Of a stretch of 64,000 bases of DNA, positions 37,548-51,856 are shown in pieces. The position numbers and the translations under genes were made by a program. Below the pieces are notes generated by a model. The model made no database searches. It was given only the letters and a program-made list of their open reading frames with translations, and was not told the DNA's origin. Origin of the DNA: Corynebacterium sp. HMSC08A12 (GTDB lineage: Bacteria > Actinomycetota > Actinomycetes > Mycobacteriales > Mycobacteriaceae); NCBI RefSeq assembly GCF_001807485.1, contig NZ_KV789189.1, positions 60,092-124,091 on the forward strand, read 5' to 3'. Within the stretch, counting starts at the first letter, position 1; the number at the start of each line of letters is the position of its first letter.

Positions 37548-39965
37548 ATGTTTCCTCCCCCTTTCGACCTAGCAATCATCGGCGACGGCCTGCCCGCCGC
37601 CGAGCTTCTACCGCGCATCCCGGAGCGCGGCCCACTGGTGGTGGAAGCACCCCCTGGTACTGGTAAGACAACCCTCGTTCCGCCTGCACTGTCCAGCATC
37701 CTGCAGTCCCAAGCAGGCACGGCTCCCGAAGCCGACGAAGCTGCACCGCCGAAAGTTCTGGTCACCGCGCCTCGCCGCGTGGCCGTCCGCGCCGCCGCCC
37801 GGCGCCTCGCCCACCTCGACGGCTCCCGCGTAGGCGACCGCGTCGGCTACAGCATCCGTGGAGAACACCACCCCGGCTCCCTGGTGGAATTCGTCACTCC
37901 CGGTGTGCTTCTCAACCGCCTCCTGGCCGACCCCGCACTCGAAGGCGTGGGCGCGGTACTCATCGACGAAGTCCACGAGCGCCAACTGGATTCTGACCTC
38001 GTGCTCGCCATGTGCCAGGAAGTCGCACTGCTGCGCGAAGGCGACCCCGCCGGGGAGCTCTACCTCTGCGCAATGTCCGCTACCGTCGACACGCAGAAGC
38101 TCGCCGACTATATGGGCGCCCAGGTCGTCTCCACCCCAGCGGTCACCCATCCGCTCGAGGTCACATACCACCCGCATCCCGAGCGCGCCCAGGGCTCGCC
38201 CGCGTTCTACCGGCACGTCGCGAACCTCGCCCTGCAGGCTCACTCGCACCATCTTGATTCCGGCCATCCTGACCACCGCACGCTGGTCTTCGTGCCCGGC
38301 CGCAAGGAGATCGACTGGGTGAGCTCTCACCTGCCCGATTCCGCCCCGCTCCACGGCGGCCTGAACTCACGCGAACAAGATGCCGCCCTGACCGGCCGCT
38401 CCCCCATCGTCGTCGCCACCTCCATCGCCGAATCCTCGCTGACCGTCCCCGGCGTGCACGCGGTCGTCGACGCTGGTCTTTCCCGTACTCCCCGCCGTGA
38501 TCAAGCTCGCGGCATGACTGGCCTGGTCACCACCTCCACCTCCAAAGCCAGCGCCGATCAGCGTGCCGGCCGTGCCGGTCGCCTCGGCCCTGGACAGGTC
38601 TATCGCGCCTACTCCGCAGCCGACTATTCCCACTTCGCACCGGACATCACCCCGGAGGTTCTCTCGTCGGACCTCGTCGCCGCCGCCCTGACCCTCGCTG
38701 CTTGGGGTTCGCCCGATATTTCTCTTCTCGACGCCCCTCCGGCCGCGACCCTCACCGAAGCCAACCGGGAGCTGCACGCCTTGGGCGCGCTGGACGGGAA
38801 CGGCGCGATCACCGCGACGGGTCAAAAGCTCGCGCGCATTCCCGCCGACCCGCGCCTCGGGGCGGCACTGCTGGCGCACGGCTCAGGCGCTGCCGAGGTT
38901 GTTGCCGCGCTGTCGATTGGCCTGCAGGGGGACCTCGCCGAGGCGAAGCCGCAGGCCTCCGAGGTGCGCCGCTTCGCGCGGATGGTGGACGACCGTGGCC
39001 CGGCCACTCCCGGCGAGGTTGTAGCCTCCGCATACCCCGACCGCGTTGCAAAGCTAGTGGATAGCGGCAGCCGCAGCGCTGGCAGCGCCAGAGGTAGCGG
39101 CGAGGATGTCGAGTATCTGCTGGCCTCCGGCACCCGCGCCACCCTCGCGCCGGAGCTGCGCCGACCGCTCGGCGGCTCCGAATGGCTGGCAGTGGCGGAG
39201 GTCCAGCTGGGCCGCACTCCCCTGATCCGCGCAGCCGCCCGGCTAGGCGAACCGGACCTAACGCAAGTACGGGAGGACGTCACCGCGCGCATCGCCGACG
39301 GTAAGCTCCGCGCGCGGCGCACCTGCCACCTCGGAGCCATCGAGCTATCCAGCACCCCAGTCTCCATAAACCAGCTGGGTGCAGAAGAGAGAACCCAGGC
39401 CATCGCGGCCTTGGCGGCCAAGGGGCTTGGGTGGCTACAGATGACGGAGGGGGCGTCAAGAATAAAAGAAAGAGTCGACTACCTCCGTGAGCAGCTCGGC
39501 GAACCGTGGCCGGACCTGGCGGCAGGCGACTACACGCCCGAGGCCGAGCGGGTCGTGGCGGGCGAAAGGATCGCCGACATCAACGCTTACCAGGCGATCA
39601 TGCGCCAACTGCCGTGGCCCGAGGCAGGGCAGATGGACGAGCTCGCACCGGAACGACTGGAAGTACCCAGCGGATCAGCTCCGAAGGTTCACTACGAAAC
39701 AGGGCGGCCGATTGTGCGCGTCAAGCTGCAGGAATGCTTTGGCCTGGCGGACTCCCCCACCATCGCAGGGAAAAAAGTTCTGTTCCACCTACTATCGCCA
39801 GCGGGCCGCGAGCTGGCCGTCACCGACGATCTGAAGAGCTTCTGGGATGGCCCCTACCAGGGCGTGCGTAAGGACATGCGCGGGCGTTATCCGAAGCACC
39901 CGTGGCCCGAGGATCCGTGGTCGGCGACGGCGACGAAGAAGACAAAGCGGGCGCTGGGTAATTAA
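37548..39965 (+). CDS. hrpB: ATP-dependent helicase HrpB
   Basis: An 805-residue DExH-box protein of the HrpA/HrpB type. Walker A (APPGTGKTTLVPPAL), the DEVHER box, SATV and motif VI (QRAGRAGRLGPGQVYRAYS) are intact in the N-terminal half. The HA2 and HrpB C-terminal domains follow. Its RNA substrate is not known. The linker around residues 632-645 (TEGASRIKERVDYL) is encoded by a copy of the GGGGGCGTCA...AATAAAAG motif. Its stop overlaps the minus-strand ORF at 39962 by 4 nt. Confidence 0.93.
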   Translation: MFPPPFDLAIIGDGLPAAELLPRIPERGPLVVEAPPGTGKTTLVPPALSSILQSQAGTAPEADEAAPPKVLVTAPRRVAVRAAARRLAHLDGSRVGDRVGYSIRGEHHPGSLVEFVTPGVLLNRLLADPALEGVGAVLIDEVHERQLDSDLVLAMCQEVALLREGDPAGELYLCAMSATVDTQKLADYMGAQVVSTPAVTHPLEVTYHPHPERAQGSPAFYRHVANLALQAHSHHLDSGHPDHRTLVFVPGRKEIDWVSSHLPDSAPLHGGLNSREQDAALTGRSPIVVATSIAESSLTVPGVHAVVDAGLSRTPRRDQARGMTGLVTTSTSKASADQRAGRAGRLGPGQVYRAYSAADYSHFAPDITPEVLSSDLVAAALTLAAWGSPDISLLDAPPAATLTEANRELHALGALDGNGAITATGQKLARIPADPRLGAALLAHGSGAAEVVAALSIGLQGDLAEAKPQASEVRRFARMVDDRGPATPGEVVASAYPDRVAKLVDSGSRSAGSARGSGEDVEYLLASGTRATLAPELRRPLGGSEWLAVAEVQLGRTPLIRAAARLGEPDLTQVREDVTARIADGKLRARRTCHLGAIELSSTPVSINQLGAEERTQAIAALAAKGLGWLQMTEGASRIKERVDYLREQLGEPWPDLAAGDYTPEAERVVAGERIADINAYQAIMRQLPWPEAGQMDELAPERLEVPSGSAPKVHYETGRPIVRVKLQECFGLADSPTIAGKKVLFHLLSPAGRELAVTDDLKSFWDGPYQGVRKDMRGRYPKHPWPEDPWSATATKKTKRALGN
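39449..39468 (+). repeat. GGGGCGTCA motif inside hrpB
   Basis: GGGGGCGTCAAGAATAAAAG lies in frame and encodes part of an inter-domain linker. Confidence 0.45.
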
Positions 39966-40150
39966 CGGCGCTTGCTGCCGAAGGTCTTAGTGAAGTTCAG
40001 ACCGCGGATCGGGGTACGGATTGTCACGGACTGGCGGCCATCAGCGCGCTGCGTAATGCGCATCGGCCCAACGCGGGTGGATCCACCTACGCCCCCGGAA
40101 GAGGTGTTAATGCGGAACGGACCGAAGTTCTTGGAATTGCGAAACATCAT
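39962..40150 (-). CDS. Small DUF4236-like protein
   Basis: A short protein with MMFRNSKNFGPFRINTSSGGVGGSTRVGPMR followed by a basic C-terminal half. The pattern FR.SK..GPFR.N.S..G.G.S..VG resembles DUF4236 proteins, which are small and uncharacterised. The frame extends upstream to 40195 with a Cys/Met-rich stretch, and the start is uncertain; I placed it at 40150. It is squeezed between the hrpB stop and the rpoC terminator. Confidence 0.5.
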   Translation of the reverse strand: MMFRNSKNFGPFRINTSSGGVGGSTRVGPMRITQRADGRQSVTIRTPIRGLNFTKTFGSKRR

Positions 40151-40197
40151 ACCCATGCAGCACATCATAGAGCACCGCATGCCATAGACACGCAAAA

Positions 40198-40263
40198 GCG
40201 GGCGCCGCCCGCAGTACGAGGTCTTTAAGCAAAAGACCTCTAGTACAAGGGGAAGCGCCCGCT
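40198..40263 (-). terminator. Terminator of rpoB-rpoC
   Basis: AGCGGGCGC pairs with GCGCCCGCT, enclosing a second stem (GAGGTCTTT/AAAGACCTC). The minus strand continues TTTTGCG. Confidence 0.8.
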
Positions 40264-40314
40264 AAAGGCTGCTGGCCGCCCGCCAGTTGCGGGCAACCAT
40301 GCAGCAGATCCGAA

Positions 40315-44286
<3,972 letters not shown>

Positions 44287-44420
44287 GTGGACTTCCTTTC
44301 CCCTCCTCTTTCCGGAGGGCTTTGGGTAGTTACGGCGCCTGAAGCTGTGTTGTTTGTCGGGCTCAGGCGCCGAAAATACGGCGAATGTACGAAAGTCAGA
44401 TGTTTAGGGTCGTCAACGCC

Positions 44421-47400
44421 CTAGCTGACGTCCATGTCAGCATCCGGACGCTCGTCACGGGACAGGTTGATGCCCAGAGCCGCGTTAGCGTTCTCCAGTT
44501 CATCGTCATCGTCGGAGGACAGCTCCATCGGGGTGCCGTCGGCGGCCAGAACCTCAACGTTCAGGCACAGCGACTGCAGCTCCTTCAGAAGGACCTTGAA
44601 GGACTCCGGGATACCAGGATCCGGGATGTTCTCGCCCTTCACGATCGCCTCGTACACCTTCACACGACCAACCACGTCGTCGGACTTGATGGTCAGGAGC
44701 TCCTGCAGGGTGTAGGCGGCACCGTATGCCTGCATTGCCCACACCTCCATCTCACCGAAGCGCTGGCCACCGAACTGTGCCTTACCACCCAGCGGCTGCT
44801 GGGTAATCATGGAGTAAGGACCAGTGGAACGAGCGTGGATCTTCTCGTCGACCAGGTGGTGCAGCTTCAGCATGTACATGTAGCCCACTGCAACCGGGTA
44901 CGGGAAGGGCTCGCCGGAGCGGCCGTCGATCAGGTTGGACTTACCGAAGTCGTCGACCTGGCGCTCGCCGTCGCGGTTCGGCAGCGAGGAACGCAGCAGG
45001 CCGGACAGCTCCGCGTTGGAAGCACCGTCGAACACTGGGGTGGCGGTCAGGGAGTCCGCCGGAACCTCGTACAGCTCCTCCGGCAGGGTCTCCAGCATCT
45101 TCTGGATCTTCGGATCCTCAGAGTCGGTGTCGACCTTCCAACCGGCCTTAGCCAGCCAGCCCAGGTGCACCTCGAGGACCTGACCAATGTTCATACGACG
45201 CGGCACGCCGTGGGTGTTCAGGATGATGTCGATCGGAGTACCGTCCGGCAGGAACGGCATGTCCTCCTGCGGCAAGATCTTGCCGACAACACCCTTGTTG
45301 CCGTGGCGGCCGGCGAGCTTATCGCCGTCCTGGATCTTGCGCTTCTGGGCGACGTAGACGCGAACCATCTCGTTCACGCCTGCGGCCAGGTCGTCGTCAT
45401 CCTCACGGGAGAACACGCGAACGCCGATGACCTTACCGGTCTCGCCGTGCGGCACCTTCATGGAGGTATCGCGAACCTCGCGGGCCTTCTCGCCGAAGAT
45501 GGCGCGCAGCAGGCGCTCTTCCGGGGTCAGCTCGGTTTCACCCTTCGGGGTGACCTTACCGACCAGGATGTCGCCGTCGCGGACGTCCGCGCCGATGCGG
45601 ACGATACCGCGTTCGTCCAGGTCAGCCAGGACATCCTCGCCCACGTTAGGAATGTCGCGGGTGATCTCCTCCGGACCCAGCTTGGTGTCGCGGGCGTCAA
45701 TCTCGTACTCCTCGATGTGGATCGAGGTCAGAACGTCCTCCTCAACCATGCGCTGGTTCAGGATGATGGCGTCCTCGTAGTTGTGGCCTTCCCACGGCAT
45801 GAAGGCAACCAGCAGGTTCTTGCCCAGCGCCATCTCGCCGTGGTCGGTTCCCGGGCCGTCGGCCAGAACCTGGCCGGCCTCAACGCGGTCGCCCTCGTCC
45901 ACCAGCGGAGTCTGGTTGTAGCAGGTGCCCTGGTTGGTGCGCTCGAACTTGCGCAGCATGAAGGTATCGCGCACACCCTCGTCATCCATGACGGTGATGT
46001 AGTCGGCGGAGACGTACTCGACCACGCCTGCCTTCGGCGCGATGATCATGTCGCCGGCGTCATAAGCAGCGCGCAGCTCCATACCGGTACCCACGAACGG
46101 GGCCTCGGAGCGCAGCAGCGGCACAGCCTGACGCTGCATGTTGGCACCCATCAGTGCACGGTTAGCATCGTCGTGCTCGAGGAACGGAATCATAGCGGTT
46201 GCCACGGAAACCATCTGTCGCGGCGACACGTCCATGTAGTCCACCTCGGTGTACGGGACGACCTCCACGTCGCCGCCGCGCAGGCGAACCTCAATGCGCT
46301 CCTCGGTGAACCGGTGATTCTCGTCGAACGGGGTGTTCGCCTGAGCAATCACGTGGCGGTCCTCTTCGTCCGCAGTGAAGTAGTAGACCTCGTCGGTGAT
46401 CTGCCCGTCCACAACCTTGCGGTACGGGGTCTCGATGAAGCCGAACGGGTTCACGCGAGCGTAGGAGGAAAGGGAGCCGATCAGACCAATGTTCGGCCCC
46501 TCAGGCGTCTCAATCGGGCACATGCGGCCGTAGTGAGACGGGTGAACGTCGCGGACTTCCAGGCCGGCGCGCTCACGGGACAGACCGCCCGGACCCAGCG
46601 CAGACAGGCGGCGCTTGTGGGTCAGGCCGGACAGGGAGTTGTTCTGGTCCAGGAACTGCGACAGCTGGGAGGTCCCGAAGAACTCGCGGATAGCCGCGGA
46701 GACCGGGCGAACGTTAATCAGGGAGGTCGGGGGGATGGACTCCGCATCCTGGGTGGTCATGCGCTCACGCACAACGCGCTCCATGCGGGACAGACCCACG
46801 CGAACCTGGTTCTGGATCAGCTCGCCGACGGTACGCAGACGACGGTTACCGAAGTGGTCGATGTCGTCGGTATCGATCGGGATCTCGGTGCCATCCGGGG
46901 AGGTCATGGACTTCTCACCGGCGTGCAGGCGCACCAGGTACTCGATGGTGGTCAGGATGTCCTCTTCCGTGAGGGTCATCACGCCATCGGTATCGCCGCC
47001 CAGGCCCAGCTTGCGGTTGACCTTGTAGCGGCCGACCTTGGCCAGGTCGTAGCGCTTCGCCTTGAAGAAGGAGTTCTCCAGCAGAGCCTGCGCGGAGTCG
47101 CGCGTCGGGGACTCACCCGGGCGCTGCTTGCGGTAGATCTCCAGCAGGGCCTCGTCGGTGTTGTCCACGCCGTCCTTTTCGAGGGTGGACATCATCAGCT
47201 CGGAGAAACCGAAGCGATCGGTGATCTCCTGCGTGGTCAGGCCCAGGGCCTTCAGCAGCACGGTGACCGGCTGGCGACGCTTGCGGTCGATGCGCACGCC
47301 GACGGTGTCGCGCTTGTCCACGTCAAACTCGAGCCATGCACCGCGGGAAGGGATCACCTTCACGGAGTGCAGGGGACGCTCGGTGGAGGCGTCGATGGAG

Positions 47401-47933
47401 GCGTCGAAGTACACGCCCGGGGAACGGACGAGCTGGGAGACAACGACACGCTCCGTGCCGTTGATGATGAACGTGCCCTTGTCGGTCATCATCGGGAAGT
47501 CACCGATGAAGACCGTCTGGGACTTGATCTCACCAGACATGGAGTTGGTGAATTCCGCGGTCACGTACAGCGGTGCCGCGTAGTTGATGTCCTTATCCTT
47601 CGCCTCGTCGATGGTGGACTTCACGTCATCGAAGCGGGGCTCGGACAGGGTGAGGGACATGTTCTCGGAGTAGTCCTCGATCGGAGAAAGCTCCTCGAGA
47701 ATCTCCTCGAGTCCGCTCATGATGCGGACGTCCTCCCCTGCCTCTGCTTGGGCGCGGGCACGCCACTCAGGCGTGCCAACGAGCCAAGCGAAGGACTCTC
47801 GTTGGAGGTCAAGAAGGCCTGGAACCTCAATCGGAGCGTCGATCTTCGCAAAGCTGTGTCGCTGCGGAGCTCCGGGAATTCCGGCCACTGAGCTGGTCTG
47901 GCGGGAGACTGCCAAGATGGGTCCTTCCAGCAC
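44421..47933 (-). CDS. rpoB: DNA-directed RNA polymerase subunit beta
   Basis: A 1170-residue subunit that with beta-prime forms the active centre. The rifampicin region reads [20 protein letters not shown] followed by RLSALGPGG: the resistance-hotspot Asp, His and Ser positions are wild type, so no rifampicin-resistance change is visible. The C-terminal sequence [19 protein letters not shown] that contacts beta-prime is present. The start ATG at 47933 is preceded by GGAAGGACCC nearby; a shorter start is conceivable. Confidence 0.98.
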   Translation of the reverse strand: MLEGPILAVSRQTSSVAGIPGAPQRHSFAKIDAPIEVPGLLDLQRESFAWLVGTPEWRARAQAEAGEDVRIMSGLEEILEELSPIEDYSENMSLTLSEPRFDDVKSTIDEAKDKDINYAAPLYVTAEFTNSMSGEIKSQTVFIGDFPMMTDKGTFIINGTERVVVSQLVRSPGVYFDASIDASTERPLHSVKVIPSRGAWLEFDVDKRDTVGVRIDRKRRQPVTVLLKALGLTTQEITDRFGFSELMMSTLEKDGVDNTDEALLEIYRKQRPGESPTRDSAQALLENSFFKAKRYDLAKVGRYKVNRKLGLGGDTDGVMTLTEEDILTTIEYLVRLHAGEKSMTSPDGTEIPIDTDDIDHFGNRRLRTVGELIQNQVRVGLSRMERVVRERMTTQDAESIPPTSLINVRPVSAAIREFFGTSQLSQFLDQNNSLSGLTHKRRLSALGPGGLSRERAGLEVRDVHPSHYGRMCPIETPEGPNIGLIGSLSSYARVNPFGFIETPYRKVVDGQITDEVYYFTADEEDRHVIAQANTPFDENHRFTEERIEVRLRGGDVEVVPYTEVDYMDVSPRQMVSVATAMIPFLEHDDANRALMGANMQRQAVPLLRSEAPFVGTGMELRAAYDAGDMIIAPKAGVVEYVSADYITVMDDEGVRDTFMLRKFERTNQGTCYNQTPLVDEGDRVEAGQVLADGPGTDHGEMALGKNLLVAFMPWEGHNYEDAIILNQRMVEEDVLTSIHIEEYEIDARDTKLGPEEITRDIPNVGEDVLADLDERGIVRIGADVRDGDILVGKVTPKGETELTPEERLLRAIFGEKAREVRDTSMKVPHGETGKVIGVRVFSREDDDDLAAGVNEMVRVYVAQKRKIQDGDKLAGRHGNKGVVGKILPQEDMPFLPDGTPIDIILNTHGVPRRMNIGQVLEVHLGWLAKAGWKVDTDSEDPKIQKMLETLPEELYEVPADSLTATPVFDGASNAELSGLLRSSLPNRDGERQVDDFGKSNLIDGRSGEPFPYPVAVGYMYMLKLHHLVDEKIHARSTGPYSMITQQPLGGKAQFGGQRFGEMEVWAMQAYGAAYTLQELLTIKSDDVVGRVKVYEAIVKGENIPDPGIPESFKVLLKELQSLCLNVEVLAADGTPMELSSDDDDELENANAALGINLSRDERPDADMDVS

Positions 47934-48222
47934 AACATCGGTCGGGCGCTACGTGGTGGAGCTGTAGTGCGCGGCCGTGATTGTGTGTGTACGGTCTCGT
48001 GATGGTCGATTTAGTTGGATTTTCCCTGCCAAACTATCCCCACGCAGAAACGACTAAACGACCTTGTCAAATGGCCTTTTTGGCTCGTTTGGCAAAGTCT
48101 GCTTCATGCGTAATGTCTTCACATCACTTCTGCGTAGCTTTGTAGTCGTTTCGTTGTAGCCGATAGCTCAACAAATCAAATCCAGCGCAACGAACTATCC
48201 TATAGCATGGCTGCGCGAATGT
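47934..48222. other. rpoB upstream region
   Basis: This holds a minus-strand TTGACA (48065-48070) and a pair of facing GAAACGACTA repeats (48047-48056 and 48143-48152), which could pair or bind a regulator. No gene is visible, and I could not fix the -10. Confidence 0.45.
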
Positions 48223-49275
48223 CTAGGCTTCCTCCACCTGACTCTCAGGCTCCCCCGCCCGACGCTCAGCCCTACGCTCGGCCCTGCGCTTGGCACGTCG
48301 CCACAGGACCAACACCACGGATGCTGCTGCCACAATAACACCCGCGACAATCAATGCAACCCCCCATTTATCGGTGTGGCGCTGCCCGCTGACCTCCATG
48401 GCCTGATCCAGCATGGACTGCGTCACCCGCTGCGGGGTCTTGCCGTGGAACTGCAGCAGGTTCTGCACGTCCTTACCGGAGTCGTCGCGGTACGTGTCCT
48501 TCACGTTCTCCTCCACACTCACCAGCAGGCCGGACTTCGGCTCTACCGCCAGCTCGCGCCAGCCTTCGTGGAACAGCTGAGCGCGCTGCGGCTTGCCATC
48601 CTCCCCTTCAACGGTGATGGTGTTGCGCACTCCCGCATACTCCTTGGCCACGGAGGTTGCCGGGATCTCCTGACGGAAGACGTACAGCTCGTGCTCGCGC
48701 CCGTCAGCGGTGGTGACATTGCGGGTGCCGGTGAACTCCGCAGGCAGCGCGCGACGTAGCGTCATATCGAAATAGTCGTAAGAGCGCTGCTCAGTACCCT
48801 GCGGGAACTTGGCCCAGTAACCGGCGATCTCGCCGTCGGTAGCCGGGGTGGCGGGCGTGTCCGAGACCTTCGCATTACCCTTCGCCTCGCCCGTACGGCG
48901 ATCCACGGTAAAGCTCCAGACCTGCGCGTCCAGCAGCGATTCCAGGTCGTCCTCCACGTCCGTGCGGGCGGTGGTCACACCGACGCGCGCACTGGCTTCC
49001 TCATCGGTGGCGGGCTCCTCGAGCGTGATCTTGAACTGGCGGTTGACCGGCGCCGTCACGTCCTCTTTACCGTCCAGCCCTTGGTAGTTCGGGCCGATGA
49101 CCGCCGCGGGGTCGTTCAGGGTAAGCGTTGTCGCGGCCAGGTCTAGAGGCACGGCCTTGTCGTTCGATACAACCTTTGGGAGCATGACACCCACAGTGAT
49201 CAGCGCTACGCCAATCAGCGCACCGAGCGCACCCAGGATGTAGAGGCCTTTGCCGGAGCCCTTTTTATTCGTCAC
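48223..49275 (-). CDS. DUF3068 (PorA-family) membrane protein
   Basis: About 350 residues with one N-terminal helix (LYILGALGALIGVALITVGVML) and one C-terminal helix (WGVALIVAGVIVAAASVVLVLW), an extracytoplasmic domain between and an Arg-rich cytoplasmic tail. Topology and the TTARTDVEDDLESLLDAQVWSFTVDRRTGEA stretch fit DUF3068, an actinobacterial family annotated in Pfam as PorA-like; no porin activity can be claimed. I chose GTG at 49275 (VTNKKGSGKG), because the family starts just before the first helix; the frame extends to 49338. Confidence 0.75.
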   Translation of the reverse strand: MTNKKGSGKGLYILGALGALIGVALITVGVMLPKVVSNDKAVPLDLAATTLTLNDPAAVIGPNYQGLDGKEDVTAPVNRQFKITLEEPATDEEASARVGVTTARTDVEDDLESLLDAQVWSFTVDRRTGEAKGNAKVSDTPATPATDGEIAGYWAKFPQGTEQRSYDYFDMTLRRALPAEFTGTRNVTTADGREHELYVFRQEIPATSVAKEYAGVRNTITVEGEDGKPQRAQLFHEGWRELAVEPKSGLLVSVEENVKDTYRDDSGKDVQNLLQFHGKTPQRVTQSMLDQAMEVSGQRHTDKWGVALIVAGVIVAAASVVLVLWRRAKRRAERRAERRAGEPESQVEEA

Positions 49276-49369
49276 TTCTCTGCCACCATCTGCGATTAGA
49301 TCAGTTTTAGCTACCCGTGCGCCCGGAGAACTGGGCACACGATTCGATATTCGTCACTTAAGCGTAGCA

Positions 49370-49417
49370 AGACAACAAAAAACCGCCGGAAATCACGAAA
49401 TGTGATTCCCAGCGGCT
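49370..49417 (-). terminator. Terminator of rplJ-rplL
   Basis: AGCCGCtGGgAATCAC pairs with GTGATTtCCgGCGGT, followed on the minus strand by TTTTTTG. Confidence 0.88.
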
Positions 49418-49470
49418 TTGATTTGCCTGCACATTCGGCACTAGACCGAAGCGCGGGAAGTAAGGCGAGC

Positions 49471-49857
49471 TTACTTGAGGGAGACCTTTGCGCCAGCCTC
49501 TTCCAGCTTGGTCTTAGCAGCCTCAGCGTCGTCCTTGGAAGCACCCTCCAGCAGAGCCTTCGGAGCACCCTCAACCAGCTCCTTGGCCTCCTTCAGGCCC
49601 AGGCCGGAGACGATCTCGCGGACAACCTTAATAACGCCGATCTTCTTAGCGCCTGCGTCCTCCAGAACGACGTCGAACTCGTCCTTCTCCTCAGCAGCAG
49701 CGCCGCCCTCAGCGCCCGGAGCAGCAGCAACGGCAGCAACCGGAGCAGCAGCGGTGACGTCGAAGACCTCTTCGAATTCCTTAACGAACTCAGACAGTTC
49801 GATGAGGGTCATTTCCTTGAAAGCCTCGATGAGCTCGTCCTTGGTGAGCTTAGCCAT
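49471..49857 (-). CDS. rplL: 50S ribosomal protein L7/L12
   Basis: The multicopy stalk protein that recruits translational GTPases. I chose the ATG at 49857 ([13 protein letters not shown]), giving 128 residues. The N-terminal dimerisation part, the Ala-rich hinge (residues ~38-55) and the C-terminal domain ([25 protein letters not shown]) are all present. It follows rplJ by 94 nt. Confidence 0.97.
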   Translation of the reverse strand: MAKLTKDELIEAFKEMTLIELSEFVKEFEEVFDVTAAAPVAAVAAAPGAEGGAAAEEKDEFDVVLEDAGAKKIGVIKVVREIVSGLGLKEAKELVEGAPKALLEGASKDDAEAAKTKLEEAGAKVSLK

Positions 49858-49951
49858 GATGGCATCCTTTCGTAGTTGCGCCGGTGGGCCGGAAAGTGTT
49901 GGCGACCCGGCCGGCAAAGTGTTTTATGTCTTATGTATGAGCGGAGGGAAC

Positions 49952-50467
49952 TTACTGTTCCTTCTTCTCCTGCAGTGCAGCGGCCAGGCGTGCCACCTGG
50001 GATGCTGGTGCGTTGAACAGGCCTGCGGCCTTTGCCAAGGAACCCTGCATGGCACCGGCCAGCTTGGCCAGCGTGGTTTCGCGATTGTCCAGCTCGGCGA
50101 TTGCCTCAACCTGAGCGGCATCAATCGTGGCACCGTCCATGTAGCCACCCTTGATCACGAAGTTCTTGTGATCCTTGCCGAAGTCCTTCATGGCCTTCGC
50201 AGCGTCCACGGCCTCGCCGTTGACGAATGCGATTGCGGTAGGACCGGTCAGCAGGGACTCATCAAGCTCAATGCCAGCTTCGCGTGCAGCCAGCTTGATC
50301 ATGGTGTTCTTGGCGACGGAGTAGGTAACGTCCGAACCCAGTGCGCGACGCAGCTCGGTGGTCTCAGCCACGGACAGGCCACGGTACTCGGTCAACAGAG
50401 TGGACTGTGCCTGCTCGAAGCGTGCCTTGAGCTCTTCCAGCGAAGCGGTGTTCTTCGGATTAGCCAT
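49952..50467 (-). CDS. rplJ: 50S ribosomal protein L10
   Basis: The stalk base that binds L7/L12 dimers through its C-terminal helix. I chose the ATG at 50467 ([13 protein letters not shown]), preceded by GGAGG, giving 171 residues. Regions [21 protein letters not shown] and [15 protein letters not shown] are conserved. It is preceded by an L10 leader RNA. Confidence 0.97.
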   Translation of the reverse strand: MANPKNTASLEELKARFEQAQSTLLTEYRGLSVAETTELRRALGSDVTYSVAKNTMIKLAAREAGIELDESLLTGPTAIAFVNGEAVDAAKAMKDFGKDHKNFVIKGGYMDGATIDAAQVEAIAELDNRETTLAKLAGAMQGSLAKAAGLFNAPASQVARLAAALQEKKEQ

Positions 50468-50654
50468 ACTCTCGCCTCCTTCCTGATGTTTACGGTGTAC
50501 GTTTTTGCAGTACGTCCACCGACGATCATTGTTGAAGGGCAACACTGCACATAAACGACAAAGCGCCTCGCGTTTCCGGCGTTTTACGCAAGAAGCACAA
50601 GGCGCATTCGTAGGATCCCCGGCTTTCTAGGGCTGGAATCCGATCCGAACGTCT

Positions 50655-50763
50655 AATCGTGTTACCTGCGTGGGCCGTCATCTATGACGATGATCCTTCA
50701 ATCTCCTGCCCACTCTCCCCTGTTAAGGTTCGCGCGGACGGTGATGACCGACGGTCTTCGGTG
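50655..50763 (-). ncRNA. Ribosomal protein L10 leader
   Basis: On the minus strand CCGAAGACCGTCGGTCATC is followed ~90 nt later by GACGGCCCACGCAGGTAACAC. These words match my recollection of the Rfam L10 leader, which binds L10-L12 and feeds back on the rplJL operon. Confidence 0.6.
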
Positions 50764-50815
50764 AAAACTTGACGTTGCTGATCTCGTTGTTGATCTAGTC
50801 AAACTTCCTCGAAGG

Positions 50816-50870
50816 AGGTTACACCCCTGCCTCCCTTTCCTCCAAATCGCTGTTCTTTATTTTTGACGCC
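50816..50870 (-). promoter_or_regulatory. Candidate rplJ promoter with GGCGTCA motif
   Basis: On the minus strand GGCGTCAAAAATAAAGAACA and CAGCGATTTGG stand 33 nt ahead of TAACCT (50816-50821), which is ~50 nt ahead of the L10 leader. Confidence 0.45.
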
Positions 50871-50935
50871 ACCCTGCGCGAGAAATTATTTCGTTTCCAA
50901 AACTGGGGCTGCGAGTTTGATTAGCCTTGGGGTTC

Positions 50936-51856
50936 ATGGACGCATTCATCCCGAAGTTCCTATCCAGTCTACGAAGCAACAATCCACTGCCGGAGGGCGT
51001 CAATAAGTGGGACACACCTCTAGAAGGTAAGACGCCGACGGTACTGATCCACGGCACGTGGCTCAACGCATATAACACGTGGGACTACGTGGCCAAGCAC
51101 CTCATTGCGGCAGGTCACCCAGTGTTTGCCGTGAACTACGGCAAAGACCGGTCTGCCTTTACAGGCAAGGCGCCGGGCGTGTACGCCAACAACTTCCTGC
51201 GCACCTCCCAGAAGGAGGTTGCGGCCTTCATCGACGAGGTAATCGAGCGCACGGGTGCGAAGAAGGTGAACTTGGTCGGCCACTCGCAGGGCGTGGCGCA
51301 GGCGCGGCTGTACCTTTCCGATTCCGGCGGCGCCGACCGGGCGGATGTGGCGCGCAACAAGGTGGATCGCCTGGTGGGCGTGGGCCCTGCGCACCACGGC
51401 ACCACCCTGTCCGGCATCTCGACCCTGGGCGACAAAATCGACCCGAATAACAAGCTCGCGGGGTTCCTGGAGAAGTTCCTGGGTGGCGCAGCGATCGACC
51501 AGCGCTTCGGCAGCGAGTTTGGTGAACACCTGAACCGCGATGGGGATACCACCCCGGGCGTGGACTACACGATGATCACCGCGAAGTACGACGGTATTGC
51601 CACTCCTCGTTTGAAGCAGGTGATGGTCGCCGGGGAGGGCGCGCGGGTGCGCAACCTGAGCGTGCAGGACAACAACCCGCTGGATCTTTCCGGCCACCTG
51701 GCGATGCTGTACTCGCCGCGTGTGGTCGATCTGATTCTGGAGGCCCTGGAACCGGGAGAAGACGGCCCGGCTACTTACCGCGCCGCCCATCCGCTGAAGC
51801 GCGGAGTGGTGCTTCCTATGATGGGCGAGTTCCGGCTGCCGGGGCGGCGAGCTTAG
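50936..51856 (+). CDS. Alpha/beta-hydrolase, lipase family
   Basis: A 306-residue esterase/lipase. The oxyanion segment VLIHGTWLNAYNTWDYVAKHL (about residues 36-56) and the nucleophile elbow GHSQG (about residue 117) are clear; candidate Asp and His come later (KYDGIATP, DLSGHLAML). It fits the class 2 lipase family (Lipase_2), many members of which are secreted; here no signal peptide is visible. I chose the ATG at 50936; a TTG three codons upstream is possible. Linker residues EGVNKWD are encoded by a GAGGGCGTCAATAAG motif copy. The stop overlaps the convergent CAMD gene by 4 nt. Confidence 0.85.
   Translation: MDAFIPKFLSSLRSNNPLPEGVNKWDTPLEGKTPTVLIHGTWLNAYNTWDYVAKHLIAAGHPVFAVNYGKDRSAFTGKAPGVYANNFLRTSQKEVAAFIDEVIERTGAKKVNLVGHSQGVAQARLYLSDSGGADRADVARNKVDRLVGVGPAHHGTTLSGISTLGDKIDPNNKLAGFLEKFLGGAAIDQRFGSEFGEHLNRDGDTTPGVDYTMITAKYDGIATPRLKQVMVAGEGARVRNLSVQDNNPLDLSGHLAMLYSPRVVDLILEALEPGEDGPATYRAAHPLKRGVVLPMMGEFRLPGRRA
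50993..51007 (+). repeat. GGGCGTCAATAAG motif inside the lipase gene
   Basis: GAGGGCGTCAATAAG lies in frame in the N-terminal linker, 57 nt after the start codon. Confidence 0.4.

Larger units (their letters stand above)
50468..50935. other. Divergent region between rplJ and the lipase gene
   Basis: On the minus strand it holds, in order, the GGCGTCA motif, a promoter candidate, the L10 leader and ~180 nt of further leader containing a GGCGTTTTACGC-type stem. No gene. Confidence 0.55.

Noticed and set aside
46560..46720. Rifampicin-resistance change in rpoB
   Set aside because: The Asp, His and Ser hotspot residues are wild type; the Leu and Ser differences from the M. tuberculosis sequence are likely lineage variation.
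44385..47891. 1168-residue open frame antisense to rpoB
   Set aside because: Same reason: a shadow of the rpoB codon pattern, with no recognisable fold or start signal.
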